Shown one piece after another: positions 44,940-55,645 of a DNA stretch of 64,000 nucleotides. The stretch covers positions 60,478,283 to 60,542,282 of the forward strand of contig NC_080043.1 of NCBI RefSeq assembly GCF_012489685.1, written 5' to 3'. The first letter of the stretch is position 1, and the number at the start of each line of letters is the position of its first letter. Both the position numbers and the translations under genes were made by a program. This DNA is from Lotus japonicus (Eukaryota; Streptophyta; Magnoliopsida; Fabales; Fabaceae). Under the pieces are notes generated by a model. That model was not told the origin of the DNA and made no database searches. It saw nothing but the letters and a program-made list of their open reading frames with translations.

Positions 44940-45690
44940 TCTATAATATATATATAAATGAAGAGTTTCTACAGCCTTAAGGGCAAACCGGTCATTTAAA
45001 AACAAATTGTACTGGAATCAAATTTTTTTCATGGCTAATTCAGTTAATATGAGTAAAATTAGTTAGAGATTTAATCTTCACCGTACGTTTATTTGAATCT
45101 TGACCGTGCGTTTGATTTGTTTCAGGAGGCTGCCACTACAATGCTGGTATTTTTTCTCTTCATTGTTATTTTATTTCGTTCATGAGTGATATATAAATTG
45201 GTGTTTTTTTAATTTGTTTTCTTTTAATTTGGATTAATATATACGTGTTTTTTTTCTGTTTGGTTGGCCTGAATTGTTTTTATTATTTAGGAATCCCTAT
45301 GGGTCAATAAACATATATCGATTCAGAGGCTTCATATTAAAAGTGACTAGAGGTACAATGAGGACTTTATGTTATAAAAATATTTTCTCTCTTCATTAAC
45401 ATGTTGTATTTTTCTTTACTTATATCGTTTACACATATATATAAACCTGGTATCTCATAAAAATCCTAATGGAGCTTCTGCTGCATTGGCTCAAATACCG
45501 ACAGAATTAACGTACTCTTTATCAAATGATTTGTTGAATGACTCAGTTTACAAGACAATTGGTTAACCGCATAAAAAAATCTATCGAAGCTTAGTCATTC
45601 AAAAGGGTGTTGAAGACTGTTCAGATTTTAAATTCTGAAGTTTAAAGATGGTGAGAAAGATTGGAAAACGCTTGGACGTTAACAACAAAT

Positions 45691-46232
45691 AAGTTCGACC
45701 ATGGAGTCTTAAAAAAACGAGGGATCCAGCTTTTTCTACAGTCAAGAAAGAAAAAAAAACCCATCAAATTTAATTTAATCCCAAATTAAGCAAAAAAATG
45801 AATGAAACAAAGAAAAAGGGTGTGACAATATGACTTGTAGTTCATCTTTTGAGATACTCTATGGTGTATTGCCAACATGAGCTGCATTTCAAGGGATCCC
45901 ACGGTAGCATATATTTTCCCCTCATTAGTGAGCACCCATGACTCTTGCTTAATTTCCCATATAAGTTCGACCATGGAGTACGTCTTAAAAAAACGAGGGA
46001 TCCAGCTTTTTCTACAGTCAAGAAAGAAAAAAAAAACCCATCAAATTTAATTTAATCCCAAATTAAGCAAAAAAATGAATGAAACAAAGAAAAAGGGTGT
46101 GACAATATGACTTGTAGTTCATCTTTTGAGATACTCTATGGTGTATTGCCAACATGAGCTGCATTTCAAGGGATCCCACAGTAGCATATATTTTCCCCTC
46201 ATTAGTGAGCACCCATGACTCGCTTAATTTCC
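45691..46232. repeat. 272-bp tandem duplication inside the Helitron
   Basis: Unit 1 is 45691-45962 and unit 2 starts at 45963. Both begin AAGTTCGACCATGGAGT and are almost identical through GAGCACCCATGACTC. Differences are a short indel after the start, one base in the A-run and CTTG lost near the end. Confidence 0.9.
45833..45960 (-). pseudogene. Phenylalanyl-tRNA synthetase alpha exon fragment, copy 1
   Basis: The minus strand reads WEIKQESWVLTNEGKIYATV, then GSLEMQLMLAI. After a one-base shift it continues ISKDELQ. This matches, in order, the N-terminal DNA-binding-like region of cytosolic PheRS alpha, where a 'WVLT-EGK-YA-GSPE-QL' segment is followed by 'SKDELQ'. It is a captured exon with a stop and a frameshift; no function is expected. 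Confidence 0.65.
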
Positions 46233-46233
46233 T
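46105..46233 (-). pseudogene. Phenylalanyl-tRNA synthetase alpha exon fragment, copy 2
   Basis: Second unit of the tandem duplication with the same coding fragment (ESWVLTNEGKIYATVGSLEM) and the same frameshift, so the damage came before duplication. The residues just upstream of ESWVL differ from copy 1. Confidence 0.65.
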
Positions 46234-47147
46234 GATCATAAAATACCACACATTTCAACACCAAATTTTCAATTTCCAAACGAGACTACCTCAAGAAGAT
46301 GATGAGATACATACGGTTTACCCACTTCAACATCGACGTATTTGCAACAGACAAGAATGGAGAACGCATGGAAGGAAGAAGCATGGAGAAATTAAGAAGA
46401 CAAATTGAAATGTTGGTCAATAGAGACGGACATGGTCACATGGCGTTATTATTCTCTATCTTTTCCAAGTCTTTTGGGTCTCACCAAATATAAACCAAAT
46501 CAAACAATACTCACTTGACAAAACCAGTTCCAAGCTAAAGAATTCACGGAAGAAGGAAATGGTTCAGGTTTTGGGGTTGATCAATTTTATGATACTAGGG
46601 AACATGACGATGGAAGATAAAAGGATAAGCTTTTGAGCCTTTTGGCAATATGAGAGAGAGAGAAAACATAATGTAAAATGTTAAGATAAAATACATTTAG
46701 AAAAAGGATGGTGGTTTTTGAACAACCATAGACTAGATAGGATTTGAATTTGGATGTGAATCTATCTAAGATTTAAGTATTGAATTGAAAAAAAAAGTTG
46801 ACAACCTTAATATTATATTTTTAGGAAATAAAATTTTCAGTCTTTAATTCATTTAAAAAAAAATTATTCCTCATATATTTTATTTCACAACTTTTTTTTT
46901 AGTTTAAAATTCAAGTTAATTATAAACAGATTTTAACTTCAAACATAGAGTGAATTTAATTTTTTATTTTAAAATTATTAATTTTTTAAAATTTAAATAA
47001 CTCAAAATTTAGGTAAATTAATACAAAATGTTCACTATTAAGAACATAAACATTTGTTAAAATATATTTTCCAAAAAATTGGATTGTAAATAACAACCGT
47101 CACCACTCACCCGTGTAGGGCACGGGTAATTCCATTAGTACAAATTA

Positions 47148-47187
47148 AGTAATGGTTATATATATATATATAACCGTTACTACATTT

Positions 47188-47226
<39 letters not shown>

Positions 47227-47464
47227 AAATTTAATTAGGAGTCTTTAAGATATTTATTTGGTTTGACTCCATGAATTAATTCAGTACATTCATTCAAATT
47301 GTTTTCCAATGGGTTTGATTTATTTGTCTTGGTCTGATAATGGTACTTATTAATATTATTCTATGATTAACAAGATTTTTTTCATCTTTATATTAAAGTA
47401 TTTAATGTTATTTATTACTATCGATTGAATAAATTTTAAATCTCTATAAAATTAGTAGTCGATT
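47148..47464. repeat. Second copy of the 18.7-kb AT-rich block, with TA microsatellites
   Basis: Matches 18740-19035 (GGACTCCATGAATTAAT region). TA runs lie at 47158-47174 and 47192-47222. Ends at the LINE target site ATTAGTAGTCGATT. Confidence 0.7.
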
Positions 47465-47472
47465 AGAATGTT

Positions 47473-48183
47473 TTGCTAAAAGTAGTCATTGACGGTATCC
47501 CTGTCGTACCTACCTTGTTAGCTCAGAACGTTGATGTCAGTAGCATGAAGTCAACTCTTGGAGGATCTTCAACGCAATATATCTATGTAGATGCGGCGAG
47601 ACTGTTTGTTCAAAGGGATTATGTTACTGTCATGGCCCAGCCCAATATGTTGACTTATGACCCATTGATTCAGGATGATCCCACACTAGAAGTGATTAGC
47701 CCCCCTATTCCAAAAAGGGTGTGGAAGACCAAGAAAAGGCTCTAAGTCAAACGGGTCGGGGGATCGGTTACAATACCCAGGACCTGTGCCCAAGTGATTA
47801 GAGAAAGTGGGGCAAAGGGCACCCCCAATTCTGTGTCCACCTCCCCTTGCAAAGACCTAATTTCTTCTCCTTTGGTGTCGGGTACCCCTTCACCCCCGAC
47901 TTCATCTAGCCCTGCTACCCCTCGCAGAGGCCGTCCTCGCAAATCTACCACTCTTGTGTGCACTGTGCCTGTGGCGACCCAGAGGGATGAGAGTGATCTG
48001 GAGCCAAACGAGAATAATCAATTGATGTTGTTGAATATGGAAGACAAGAACCCTCTTGGCATTTCGATGAGAGGTCGAAGTGCCTGGAGAATGGGTGTTT
48101 ACTTAGGAATGGTATACGATTGCTCCGATGCAACTACTATCCAAGGCATGATCGATCAAATTGGGGCCAGAAGACATGGTTAG
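47473..48183 (+). pseudogene. LINE ORF1 C-terminal part with AT-hook-like motif
   Basis: One frame, interrupted once by TAA at 47743-47745. After the stop it is Ser/Thr/Pro-rich with PATPRRGRPRKSTT, an AT-hook-like core, then NMEDKNPLGISMRGRSAWRM and stop at 48183. The N-terminal RNA-binding region is lost by 5' truncation. ORF2 starts 26 bp downstream, the usual tight LINE spacing. Confidence 0.6.
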
Positions 48184-48209
48184 ATCTCCCTGAGCGGTGA
48201 CCCAGGACC

Positions 48210-48641
48210 ATGGCTAGCAGGATGGATAAACCATGGGTAAGCTGGAATGTGAGAGGACTAGGTAAGTCCTCAAAGAGATATGCTGTGAAGATGGCCCTGA
48301 GCAAGATCAAACCCGCTGTGATTATGATTCAAGAAACAAAGATAAATGAGAACAATGGTAAAGTTTTGGTCGATTGGGCGAACGGTATGAACTTTGAAAT
48401 TGAATCGGTGCCTGCTGATGGGTCCATGGGTGGGCTGATGATGCTCTGGAAGATTGGCTACTTTGATGTGGTAAACGTGGTAAAAAGCCAAAGGTTCTTA
48501 ATCTTGTTTGTCAAATTCCCTAATATTATTGAGCCATGTCTGCTAGCAAACGTCTACGGGCCAAATAATGATGACGAAAGAGCGAATTTCTTTGCTGATC
48601 ATGGCCAAATAATGATGAAAGGAACGCTCTTTGATGGGTGA
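48210..48641 (+). pseudogene. LINE ORF2 start: apurinic-type endonuclease domain, truncated
   Basis: Starts MASRMDKPWVSWNVRGLGKS. It keeps the EEP nuclease signatures WNVRGL, MIQETK (catalytic Glu) and NVYGPN. It breaks off after about 140 codons at a deletion junction near 48625. The C-terminal nuclease half (Asp/His catalytic residues) and all RT motifs are absent. Confidence 0.85.
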
Positions 48642-49645
48642 ACTCTCAAGGTAATCGAAAGATCTCATGGGTAGCCTGGGAACAAATCTGTCAACAATTA
48701 GGTGGTCTCCGCCTCGGGTTCCTTGCTTGGAAAAATAAAGCACTGCTCCTCAAATGGGCTTGGGGGTTTGGAAGAGAGAAAGGCTCCCTTTGGAGAGTTG
48801 TAATAGCATCAAAATATGGCTGGGATACCAATTGCATGGTGCTACACTCACTAGTTGCTGGCCTTTCATCTTGTTCACCTGTGATGCAAGATATCCTGAT
48901 AAATTTGCTTGAAGACTCAGTCATGGCTAAGTCCCTCAGGGACTTACTGTTCTGCAAATTAGGTTCAGGGAACTCAATTCGCTTTTGGCTTGATCCTTGG
49001 GTCGAGGCTATACCTTTGTGCCATATGTTCCCTCGTCTTTTTGCTCTCTCTTCAAACAAAAGTGCGCTGATTAGTGAGGTCGGATGCTTCATTGGAAGCA
49101 AGTGGTGTTGGTCTCTTGAGTTCCGCCGCCAGTGCTTTGGATGGGAGTTAGAGGAAAAAACCAAGTTGTTCCATATTATTAATTCTATACTTCCAAGTCA
49201 AGGTGAAGACACTCTAATCTGTCTTGGGGTTAACCTTGGGACCTTTACTGTTAAAGCCATCTACACCCTTGTTGAAACTAAAATTCTGGGCGCTGATCCA
49301 TACATTATATCCAAGAAAATTGGTATAATTGCTCCACCAAAAGTCGTGATATTCCTTTGGCAAACTTGCTTGAATAGAATTGTTGTTAAAGATAATCTGA
49401 TGAAGAGAGGCGTTACGATGGAAAATTCTGGGCTATGCAGCATTTGTGGTCTGTTGGTGGAAACTACTAACCACTTGCTAATCCACTGTGAGAGGATTTG
49501 GAAGCTTTGGTACTCGGTAATGGTTTGTGAGGGCATTCTTTGGTGCTGCCACCAAAACCTTGAAGGATTAATTCTGGAATGGAATTCCCTCAGAAGTGTT
49601 TCTGACCAAGTATTATGGGAACTAATTCCTTTTTCTCTGTGTTAG
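48638..49645 (+). pseudogene. LINE ORF2 C-terminal region with CCHC zinc-binding motif
   Basis: Open for 335 codons. It begins just 3' of the RT thumb (RKISWVAWEQICQQLGGL) and continues through the long connector (WRVVIASKYGW, FWLDPWV) to the zf-RVT domain: PKVVIFLWQTCLNRI and CSICG…ETTNHLLIHC. It stops at 49645. The tether to RNase H is shortened and out of frame. Confidence 0.8.
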
Positions 49646-49714
49646 TGCATCTGGCTTGATAGGAGTTCCCTCATTCTTCAAAATGGAAACTTCATCTCTG
49701 AAAATGTCTGGGAC

Positions 49715-50130
49715 ATGCATGTCTCAAGAATCGCTGATGGCTCCTCTCTGGGGAATCCTGGCCCAAGTGGTTTTTTGGGGGGGGGGGGTTTACGAAACTC
49801 TTTGAGGAGGATTCTAGGAGTGTTTTCTGCAAATGCTGGAACTGCCTGGGCCTATGAGGCAGAAGTTAAAGCTATCCTGAATGCACTATTGTTTTGTAAG
49901 CAATTCTAGTTTCACCATGTTTTAATTGAATCAGATTCTGCACTTGCAGTGGGATGGGTTTCGTCCGACTAGAATAGGCCATGGAAACTGTCTCAGGACT
50001 TATTTCAGATTGACATGCTAATGGCAGAAGTTAATTGCCTTGGAATAACGCATATGTACAGGGAGGCAAATGGCCTAGCAGACCATTTAGCCAAAACAGG
50101 TGTTCTTAGGTCTTCCCCTGTTTAGGGTAA
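49715..50130 (+). pseudogene. LINE RNase H domain, degraded
   Basis: Recognisable parts: DGSSLGNPGPSGFLGG, WAYEAEVKAILNALLFC (Glu), VLIESDSALAVGW (Asp) and ANGLADHLAKTG (Asp). A run of eleven or so Gs near 49775 shifts the frame locally, and stops occur at 49907 and about 49970. Confidence 0.75.
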
Positions 50131-50411
50131 GCTCTAACTGATATTATTTCCATCTCCAAGGGCTCTTTCTCTCATGGTGCTGTTGTTACCTTCTTATCCT
50201 GCTACTTCATTGGGACGGTGGTTGCTGTGTTTATCTCTTCCTCTCATGTTTTTTGTTGTTGTTTTCTTTCTGTTGTTTTCCCTTCCTTCTTGTTTTATTG
50301 TTATCTTTTTCTATCCTGGTTGTTATTTTTCTCACTTGAGAGAGGTTGTTCTCAAAATTTTTTATTATAATATATTTACATTTTCAAAAAAAAAAAAATT
50401 AGTAGTCGATT

Positions 50412-51906
50412 TTTTTCTCACTATAAATGACTATTCCTACCAAAACTTAGTATCTCATTAAATAGGCAATGATATTTATGATCTGTGTAACTATTGTCAA
50501 AAAAGAACATTCCAAATATGTTACTTATTAACTCTATTTATTTTAAGTTAAAAAAAACTATTTATTTTTGAAAGTATTAACTACTCATTTCAAATTTTGA
50601 AAATTGGCATTAGTTGGTCATATTTTTTTTTAACAAGTTTGTCATACTTATTAAGAGTACATTTTATTTTCTATTTTAAATTTGCATATAAACTTAATTG
50701 CAATTCATTTTGAAAAAAAAAAAAACTTAATTGCAATTCAAATTTTAAATTTTTTTATTAGTTCGGATACTAAATACATATCCTTTACTATATATCAATT
50801 ATTAATTAAATTTAATAAAAGTTTGACTAAATAACATTAATATTGATTGAAATAATTAATTCCAATTTTAAACACTACAATTTTTATCCATTATTAAAAT
50901 TTTCTTTTTCCTATTTAATACAATTGATTTCTATTTCATAATATTATTTTATTAAAGTTAAAAAAATAATCAATTCTTGTTTATTCCTGAAGATGGTTTT
51001 TTACTAAAAGACTTATGTCACATCTCCTCATCCTAGACATGTAGTTTCCCTCCAAAATGAAAATTATTATTCCAATAATTATTTTAATAAAATAAATGAA
51101 TAAAATCACCATTTAATGCTTGTTTCCTATGAATAATTTGAATTTCAAATAAAACATTAATATTGAATTTCTCTCCAACCATTTCATAATAAATAGGAAT
51201 GTAGGTAGTAAGTTTTTAACAGCAAAAACAAGTTTTATTCATCATTCCAACCATTTCATATTACATTTAACTATAGTTTCAAAAACAATTATTACATTTA
51301 ACTACGAATGTTAGCTTCAAGTTCAACAAAAAAACTATAAATGTTAAGTTATTATGAACCTTTATTATTATAAAAATTTTAAAAACTTACAATTACAATA
51401 AAAAAAGCTAAATATATTTTTCCAAACATATTAACTTTTAAGATAAATCTAAAAAAAAATAAAAAATATTAAAATTTTATTTTCAAAACATATTCCCTCT
51501 TAAGTGCAAATTTTTAATGAACTATTTGTTTCCTATTTTCTTCCTATTAACTAATTAATAACCTTAAATAAAAAACTATTAATTACAAAATCAAAATAAA
51601 AATATATATTTTTTCGAAAGATATTCACTTTTAAATTATATCATAACAAAAACTAAAAACATATTTTTTTAAAAAATCAAAATAATAAACAAATTTTGCG
51701 ATTCCTACAAAAAAAATGGCACATAATAATCATATTTATTTGGCAGTTTAATGATGAAAAAACTTTTTTTTTTGTTCCATTGGAAAACAATGACGAAAAA
51801 ACTTTATAATCAAAACTTTATATTTATTCTTTTTATGTTTTTATGTTTTTTGTTTTTTATTTAAACATTAAAAAATTATAAGTTTTTTAAATTAGAAGAC
51901 ATTAAA
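50412..51906. repeat. Second copy of the AT-rich block (matches 19040-19180, 20165-20377, 21785-22720)
   Basis: Shared landmarks include TATCTCATTAAATAGG, GACTAAATAACAT, AACATTAATATTGA and GTTTTATTCATCATTCCAAC. The solo LTR, TIR element and LINE fragment of the 20-kb copy are absent here. No gene seen; 51340-51900 is unassigned AT-rich DNA. Confidence 0.75.
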
Positions 51907-51925
51907 AAATTATAATCGGTGAGTT

Positions 51926-53700
51926 GCTCCTGGCATTGGGGGTGCAGGGGGTGTTATTTGATTGCCATTGGGTGGAGTTGGGAATTTTCTCAAAGCCTCT
52001 AGGCTTAATCTATGCCTATGAAGCCGAAGTCCATGCTATTCTGCTGGCGCTGGAATTCTGCAAGGAGTATAATTATAAGCATATCATGATAGAGAGTGAT
52101 AGCACGCTCACGGTGGGGTGGCTTCTAGCGGCGAGTTCTAGGCCATGGAAGCTGCTGAATATGTTGAATTCTATTGACTATTTGCGTCAGGAGGTGGATT
52201 GTTTCTCAGTCGCTCATATATTGCGTGAATCAAATACAAGAGCTGATACATTAGCAAAGGAGGCGTGTGATAGAACTAAGTTGTTGTGGGTGAGGTTTTG
52301 AAGGGAGGATAGTTAAGGTGATTGGCGGAGTGGGGGTAGGGTTTTTCTTCTAATGTTTGATGAGTTTTGCAGGTTATGTCACTATAATTTGAAGCCGCGG
52401 TTGTGGTATCCTGGTGGTTGCAGCCATTACATGTTGTTGTTGCTGCAATAAGCATTATAGAGCTGTACTTTTGTGGCTCTTTATATGCTGCCCTTCATAT
52501 GTGGTGTGTCTTAATTTTAATAGTGCCCCAATGCTGTTACCGCTGGGCTATTGATTTGGGGTGGTGAGGACTATTCATATTCTCCTATTTGTTTTGTGTT
52601 GCTGTCATTCTACTGGTGTTGCTGGCCTGTTGCTGGTGTTATTTGGAGATGGTGTTGTGGACGTGGTGTTGTTGCTGTTATGATTATTATGTTGTTGGGG
52701 TGGATTTCTGAAGGATTAGATTGTTGTTGATGTTATACAATTTGGGCTGTTGCTGCTACTGAAATTGGAAAAGGAAGGGTGCTGTGGTGTTTCAATGAGA
52801 ATGTTGTTGTGCTTATGTTTTGGATGCCTTGCTAACATTATTTTTACGGCTGCTGAACTATTACAGGGGGTGTTACGGTTTACATTGATGCCTAGAAGAG
52901 ATGATTTTTACTGTTGTTGAGCCTTTATTTGAGTGTTGGTACTGCTGTTTTAGAGTGCTGGCTCATACAAACTAAAATTGTAGTGAATATATTGCTGTTG
53001 CTGTTAATTGAGTGATGTTTTAGAGCTTTTTTTTAGTGCTGTTGCTGTTAATTGGAGCTGTTGCTGTTGCTGTATCGTTTTTGATGCTGTGAACCTGTTG
53101 TTGTTGCTGTTATGAAAAGTGTTGTTGCTGTTGGGTGTTTCTATGAGGATGCTGTTAAGGAAAGTGCTGTTTTGTGGCATTGCTGATATGATTTTTATTG
53201 CTGCTGAATATCATTTAAGGTGTTTGTGTTGTTGGTTCACACAAAATAAATTGGTGTTGCTGCAAATTAGAATTACAAGTTGCTCGTGTGAAAAATGGAG
53301 GGTTCTTATTCTTCTAGTTGTTAGCAATAAGTGTTATAGGAGATGTGCATACTACCTTGATGTTGGTCATTTGTATGTAATTTTGGGACCATTATAGCTG
53401 CTGCTAAATTATAAATTTGTATTCAGATGCAGAATGGCTTTCCCAGGATTGTGTACTCTTTTTCCTTGCTAGGTTTTTTCCCATTGTGTTTTGCCTAGCA
53501 AGGTTTTAATGAGACTATTTCTTGGGAACTAGTCCTTAGTCATTCTGTGGGTTGGTGGTGAGTTTATTTTCCTTAGGGCAAGGTGAAGCTTCGTCGCCCT
53601 GTTTCAGGTTCAGCTCGTATTGTACACTGTTTCTTGTCTGAAGTTACTTTTGGCTCAGACTTATTATATTAATAATATTCATTTCTTTTTCAAAAAAAAA
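51926..53700 (+). mobile_element. 5'-truncated LINE with long G/T-rich 3' UTR
   Basis: Flanked by a 19-bp target-site duplication (AAATTATAATCGGTGAGTT at 51907-51925 and 53701-53719) and ended by poly(A). It keeps most of RNase H (51926-52301), then 1.4 kb of 3' UTR dominated by GTTGCTGTT-type trinucleotide repeats. The last 450 bp match 392-840. Confidence 0.92.
51927..52301 (+). pseudogene. LINE RNase H domain, N-terminally truncated
   Basis: Carries YAYEAEVHAILLALEFC (Glu), IMIESDSTLTVGW (Asp) and ESNTRADTLAKEAC (Asp), ending at a stop at 52301. The first catalytic Asp strand is replaced by unrelated residues because the insertion is 5'-truncated. No internal stop. Confidence 0.8.
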
Positions 53701-53719
53701 AAATTATAATCGGTGAGTT

Positions 53720-54003
53720 AACTCAAATTCACAAACGGACCGATTATAATACTAAGAATTTGAAGATGAATTAGGATAAAATTACCGTTAACAATGTCTA
53801 TTTGAAAAGCTATATCTTTTGGATGGTTTTATGCATTTTTCCCTACGAAACATGACTATATAATTTTTCTGCTCTATAAGTGAAAAAGATAAAAACTTCT
53901 AATTTTACTAGTATTTTTTTATAGAGAGCAAGCTATTTATTAAAATAGATTAAAAAAAATGCAATCCCTCAAAGAAGGGTCGAAGCAAACTTCTAATTAT
54001 ACT
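53720..54003. other. AT-rich spacer between two LINE insertions
   Basis: No gene or repeat recognised, apart from a duplication of CTTCTAATTATACTAGTATT-like sequence near 53895 and 53985. Confidence 0.4.
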
Positions 54004-54013
54004 AGTATTTTAG

Positions 54014-54984
54014 AAGCGCAATCAAACGCCGGCGTCGCTGCTGGATTGGCGTTGGGTTTGGCGGCTCAAGGTTCCGGAGCGTATACGCATTTTCATCTGG
54101 TTGTTGCTGCATAATTCAATTCAAACAAACAGCCACCGCGGCGAAGGAAGATGCTTTACACTGCCTTAGAGATTGTCCGCACTCAAGAGAAATTTGGATG
54201 AGAGCAGGGGCTCTCGCTTGGCCAGGATTCCAGGTGAGTGGATGCACGGATTGGGTGTCTCGGCACGCACAAGGGACGAATGGAATCAAATTCATCGCTT
54301 GCTTGTGGGGTGCTTGGAAGTGGCGCAATAATATGATTTTCGAAGACTCTCCGTGGCCAGTTCATGAGGCGTGGCGTCGTATTTGTCATGAGCATGATGA
54401 AATCATGAGATGCACAGAGGAGGATCAGATAGAAGATGATCGTACTATGATGTCCACTAGGTGGAATCCGCCTGGGGAAGGAACCGTGAATTTGTGCCTA
54501 GACGGAAGCTATAGCAGGGAGAGGATTTTCATGGGCTCGGGCGGGTTGGCTCGTGATTCCCAGGGTCGGTGGCTCGCCGGGTTTTTCAGCCACATGGGCG
54601 GAGGAAACGCGCTGCTGGCAGAGGCAATGGCGCTGAAGATTGGACTACAAATCGCGTAGGATAAAGGGTGGAGAAAGGTTCAGTGTACCGTGGATTGTGG
54701 CACGTTGGTTCAAGCACTGAATGATGTTGACAGTCGTACTTTCTTGCCCATTCTTGATGATATTTTGGAATTAATGGCTAGGAATTGGTATGTTTCCCTA
54801 AGTACTATCAGCAGAGAGTGTAACCAGCCCGCGGATTGGCTAGCTAGGAAGGGAGCCTCGTCACCAAACGTTGATCTTTGCATCCTTGAAGTTCCTCCCC
54901 CGGAAGTTGAGATCCTCTTATTGAGAGATCGTTTAGCTTTGCCGTAGTTTAGTTGTATTGTTAGTTTTCCGATGTATCAAAAAA
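54014..54984 (+). mobile_element. 5'-truncated LINE (zinc-binding tail plus RNase H)
   Basis: The flanking duplication AGTATTTTAG (54004-54013 and 54985-54994) and the 3' terminus TTTTCCGATGTATCAAAAAA define a short LINE insertion. GC content is clearly higher than in the flanks. Confidence 0.8.
54198..54947 (+). pseudogene. RVT_3-type RNase H of a LINE, one in-frame stop
   Basis: From the end of the zinc-binding segment (LHCLRDCPHSREIW, just upstream at 54150-54197) through RNase H. All four catalytic acidic residues are present: LCLDGSY, LLAEAMAL, CTVDCGTLV and QPADWLARKG. A single TAG at 54657-54659 separates 54198-54656 from 54660-54944 in the same frame. The domain would degrade the RNA strand of RNA/DNA hybrids during target-primed reverse transcription. 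The near-intact state suggests a fairly recent insertion of a family different from the two LINEs to the left. Confidence 0.8.
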
Positions 54985-54994
54985 AGTATTTTAG

Positions 54995-55591
54995 TTTGTA
55001 CAATATATGTGCGTTCAATGAGCGGAAAAATATTCTTTAAAAATTTGAAATTGAAATATAATTTCTCGATAAAGTGTTACTTTTCAATATAATTCAATAA
55101 AGTAATAATTTATTAGTGCATGAACCCATGCAATGACGTGGCGGAAAATTATAAATATTTATATTAATGTTAATTAATATTTTTAAAAATAATAATAAAC
55201 AGCCAATCACTTTGTTTAAAAAAAAGTTTATTCTCTTAATTGTTTGATAAAAAATAATTGTTAATTATGTTTAATCTAAAATATAGACATAGTCAAAGAA
55301 CAAATAACTTAATGTATTTGGTTGATTATGCTGAGTAATTGAAACTGTCAATGTTTTTTTTTTAAACATGAAACCGTCAATGTTTCTTCCATCTTTAATT
55401 GGATAGAAGTTTCTCTAATGGATAGAAGACCAACGACTATACCTTCACTCCTAAGTATATACGCAAAAAATTGAAGAATAAAGATGTGTGTATGCACCAC
55501 ATAAGACCAGACCATTGCGTATTGAAAGACTGTGTAACATCCTATTTTTCTCCTACTAAGTTGATGTGTTATTATTATTATTACTACTACA

Positions 55592-55645
<54 letters not shown>

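Larger units (their letters stand above)
44940..47138 (+). mobile_element. Non-autonomous Helitron (2199 bp) with a captured gene fragment
   Basis: The 5' end is TCTATAATATATATATAAAT. The 3' end is a hairpin (CCCGTG-TAGG-GCACGGG) followed by TAATTCCATTAG, close to the Helitron CTRR rule. It sits between A and T with no target duplication, as Helitrons do. There is no Rep/helicase coding region. Inside is a 272-bp tandem duplication carrying a PheRS-alpha exon. The exact 5' base is slightly uncertain because the preceding (ATCT)n run contains further TC dinucleotides. Confidence 0.7.
47465..50397 (+). mobile_element. 5'-truncated LINE with internal deletion of the reverse transcriptase
   Basis: Flanked by a target-site duplication of about 14-17 bp (ATTAGTAGTCGATT at 47451-47464 and 50398-50411) and ended by an A-run (50386-50398). 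The paralogous site at about 19035 lacks the insertion. It contains the ORF1 end, the ORF2 endonuclease start, the ORF2 C-terminal zinc-binding region and RNase H. The RT palm is missing. Confidence 0.9.

Noticed and set aside
45786..46251. Two nearly identical 62-codon ORFs as a host gene family
   Set aside because: They are the two units of the 272-bp duplication within the Helitron and represent a frameshifted PheRS-alpha exon.
49771..49790. Run of about eleven G as a regulatory or G-quadruplex signal
   Set aside because: A single homopolymer inside a dead RNase H domain, possibly a sequencing artefact; no further G-runs nearby.
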